51,418 bases of DNA, from NCBI GenBank assembly GCA_964598395.1, contig CAZRBW010000016.1:1-51418 (forward strand). Direction: 5' to 3'. How positions within the stretch are numbered: the stretch's first letter is position 1; every line of letters begins with the position of its first letter. The position numbers and the translations under genes were made by a program. Positions 51,414 to 51,418 of the stretch are shown here, in pieces. The DNA is from CAXBDP01 sp964598395. Lineage in GTDB: Bacteria > Bacteroidota > Bacteroidia > Cytophagales > Cyclobacteriaceae. The notes beneath the pieces are model-generated. The model saw only the letters and a list, made by a program, of their open reading frames with translations, was not told where the DNA came from and searched no databases.

Positions 51414-51418
51414 TTTTG

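Overview
The window looks like a stretch of a Bacteroidota chromosome, most likely a Cytophagales-type relative. Reasons: about 40% G+C by eye, promoters fitting the Bacteroidota pattern (TTG, about 20 bases, TAnnTTTG), almost no Shine-Dalgarno sequences, an atpDC pair split from the other ATP synthase genes with an 80-residue epsilon subunit, head-GIN (DUF2807) and misnamed 'Maf' lipoprotein families, and a type I DnaJ that keeps only two of four zinc motifs. Genus cannot be settled from sequence reading alone. Several genes start with TTG or GTG, and several obvious reading frames need their starts moved downstream. One run of exactly 100 N (23038-23137) is an assembly gap inside a heptose-phosphate kinase gene.

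Layout. 1-331: no gene, two copies of a degenerate intergenic repeat. 0.3-3.7 kb: tandem paralogous lipoproteins and dnaK. 3.8-7.1 kb: nitrilase-like hydrolase with a flavin amine oxidase, then an RluA-type pseudouridine synthase. 7.2-13.6 kb: atpDC, an orphan histidine kinase, a NatAB-type ABC exporter and a secreted protein. 13.7-18.7 kb: dnaJ-grpE, obg, adk, hpt and an M42-type peptidase, all on the minus strand. 18.7-25.8 kb: upp, a Ca/Na exchanger, serine dehydratase, hemE, heptose kinase (gapped), aspartate aminotransferase, clpS-recR. 25.9-33.3 kb: sodium symporter, alkyltransferase-like protein with MscS, an mlaE-mlaF-mlaD lipid transport operon, DUF2807 and NTF2-like secreted proteins, TauE exporter. 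33.3-37.7 kb: REC-HPt protein, outer-membrane-like protein, S41 lipoprotein and other envelope genes. 37.9-42.0 kb: an SbtA-type bicarbonate transporter, two small unknown genes and icd, divergent from a CbbR/CmpR-like LysR regulator. 42.0-44.6 kb: oxidoreductase, DUF4256 gene behind a strikingly symmetric operator, and an unknown membrane-anchored protein. 44.7-47.5 kb: a three-gene AT-rich operon (GIY-YIG/DUF4357 nuclease, HNH nuclease, methyltransferase-HIT fusion) next to tRNA-Ser(UGA). 47.8-50.3 kb: YihY, thioesterase, mltG. 50.3-51.4 kb: a REP-associated tyrosine transposase (RAYT) nested among its own REP palindromes.

The strongest unexplained signal crosses nearly all of this: the octamer GCGGGAGG occurs 29 times (14 on plus, 15 on minus), in all six frames relative to the genes, where well under one is expected. 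It shares the G-C-n-G-G-n-G-G skeleton of E. coli Chi (GCTGGTGG) and is a candidate recombination or uptake signal. The other items most worth following are the nuclease/methyltransferase-HIT operon, the RAYT/REP locus, the 53-base dyad operator before the DUF4256 gene, and the LysR-icd-SbtA cluster.
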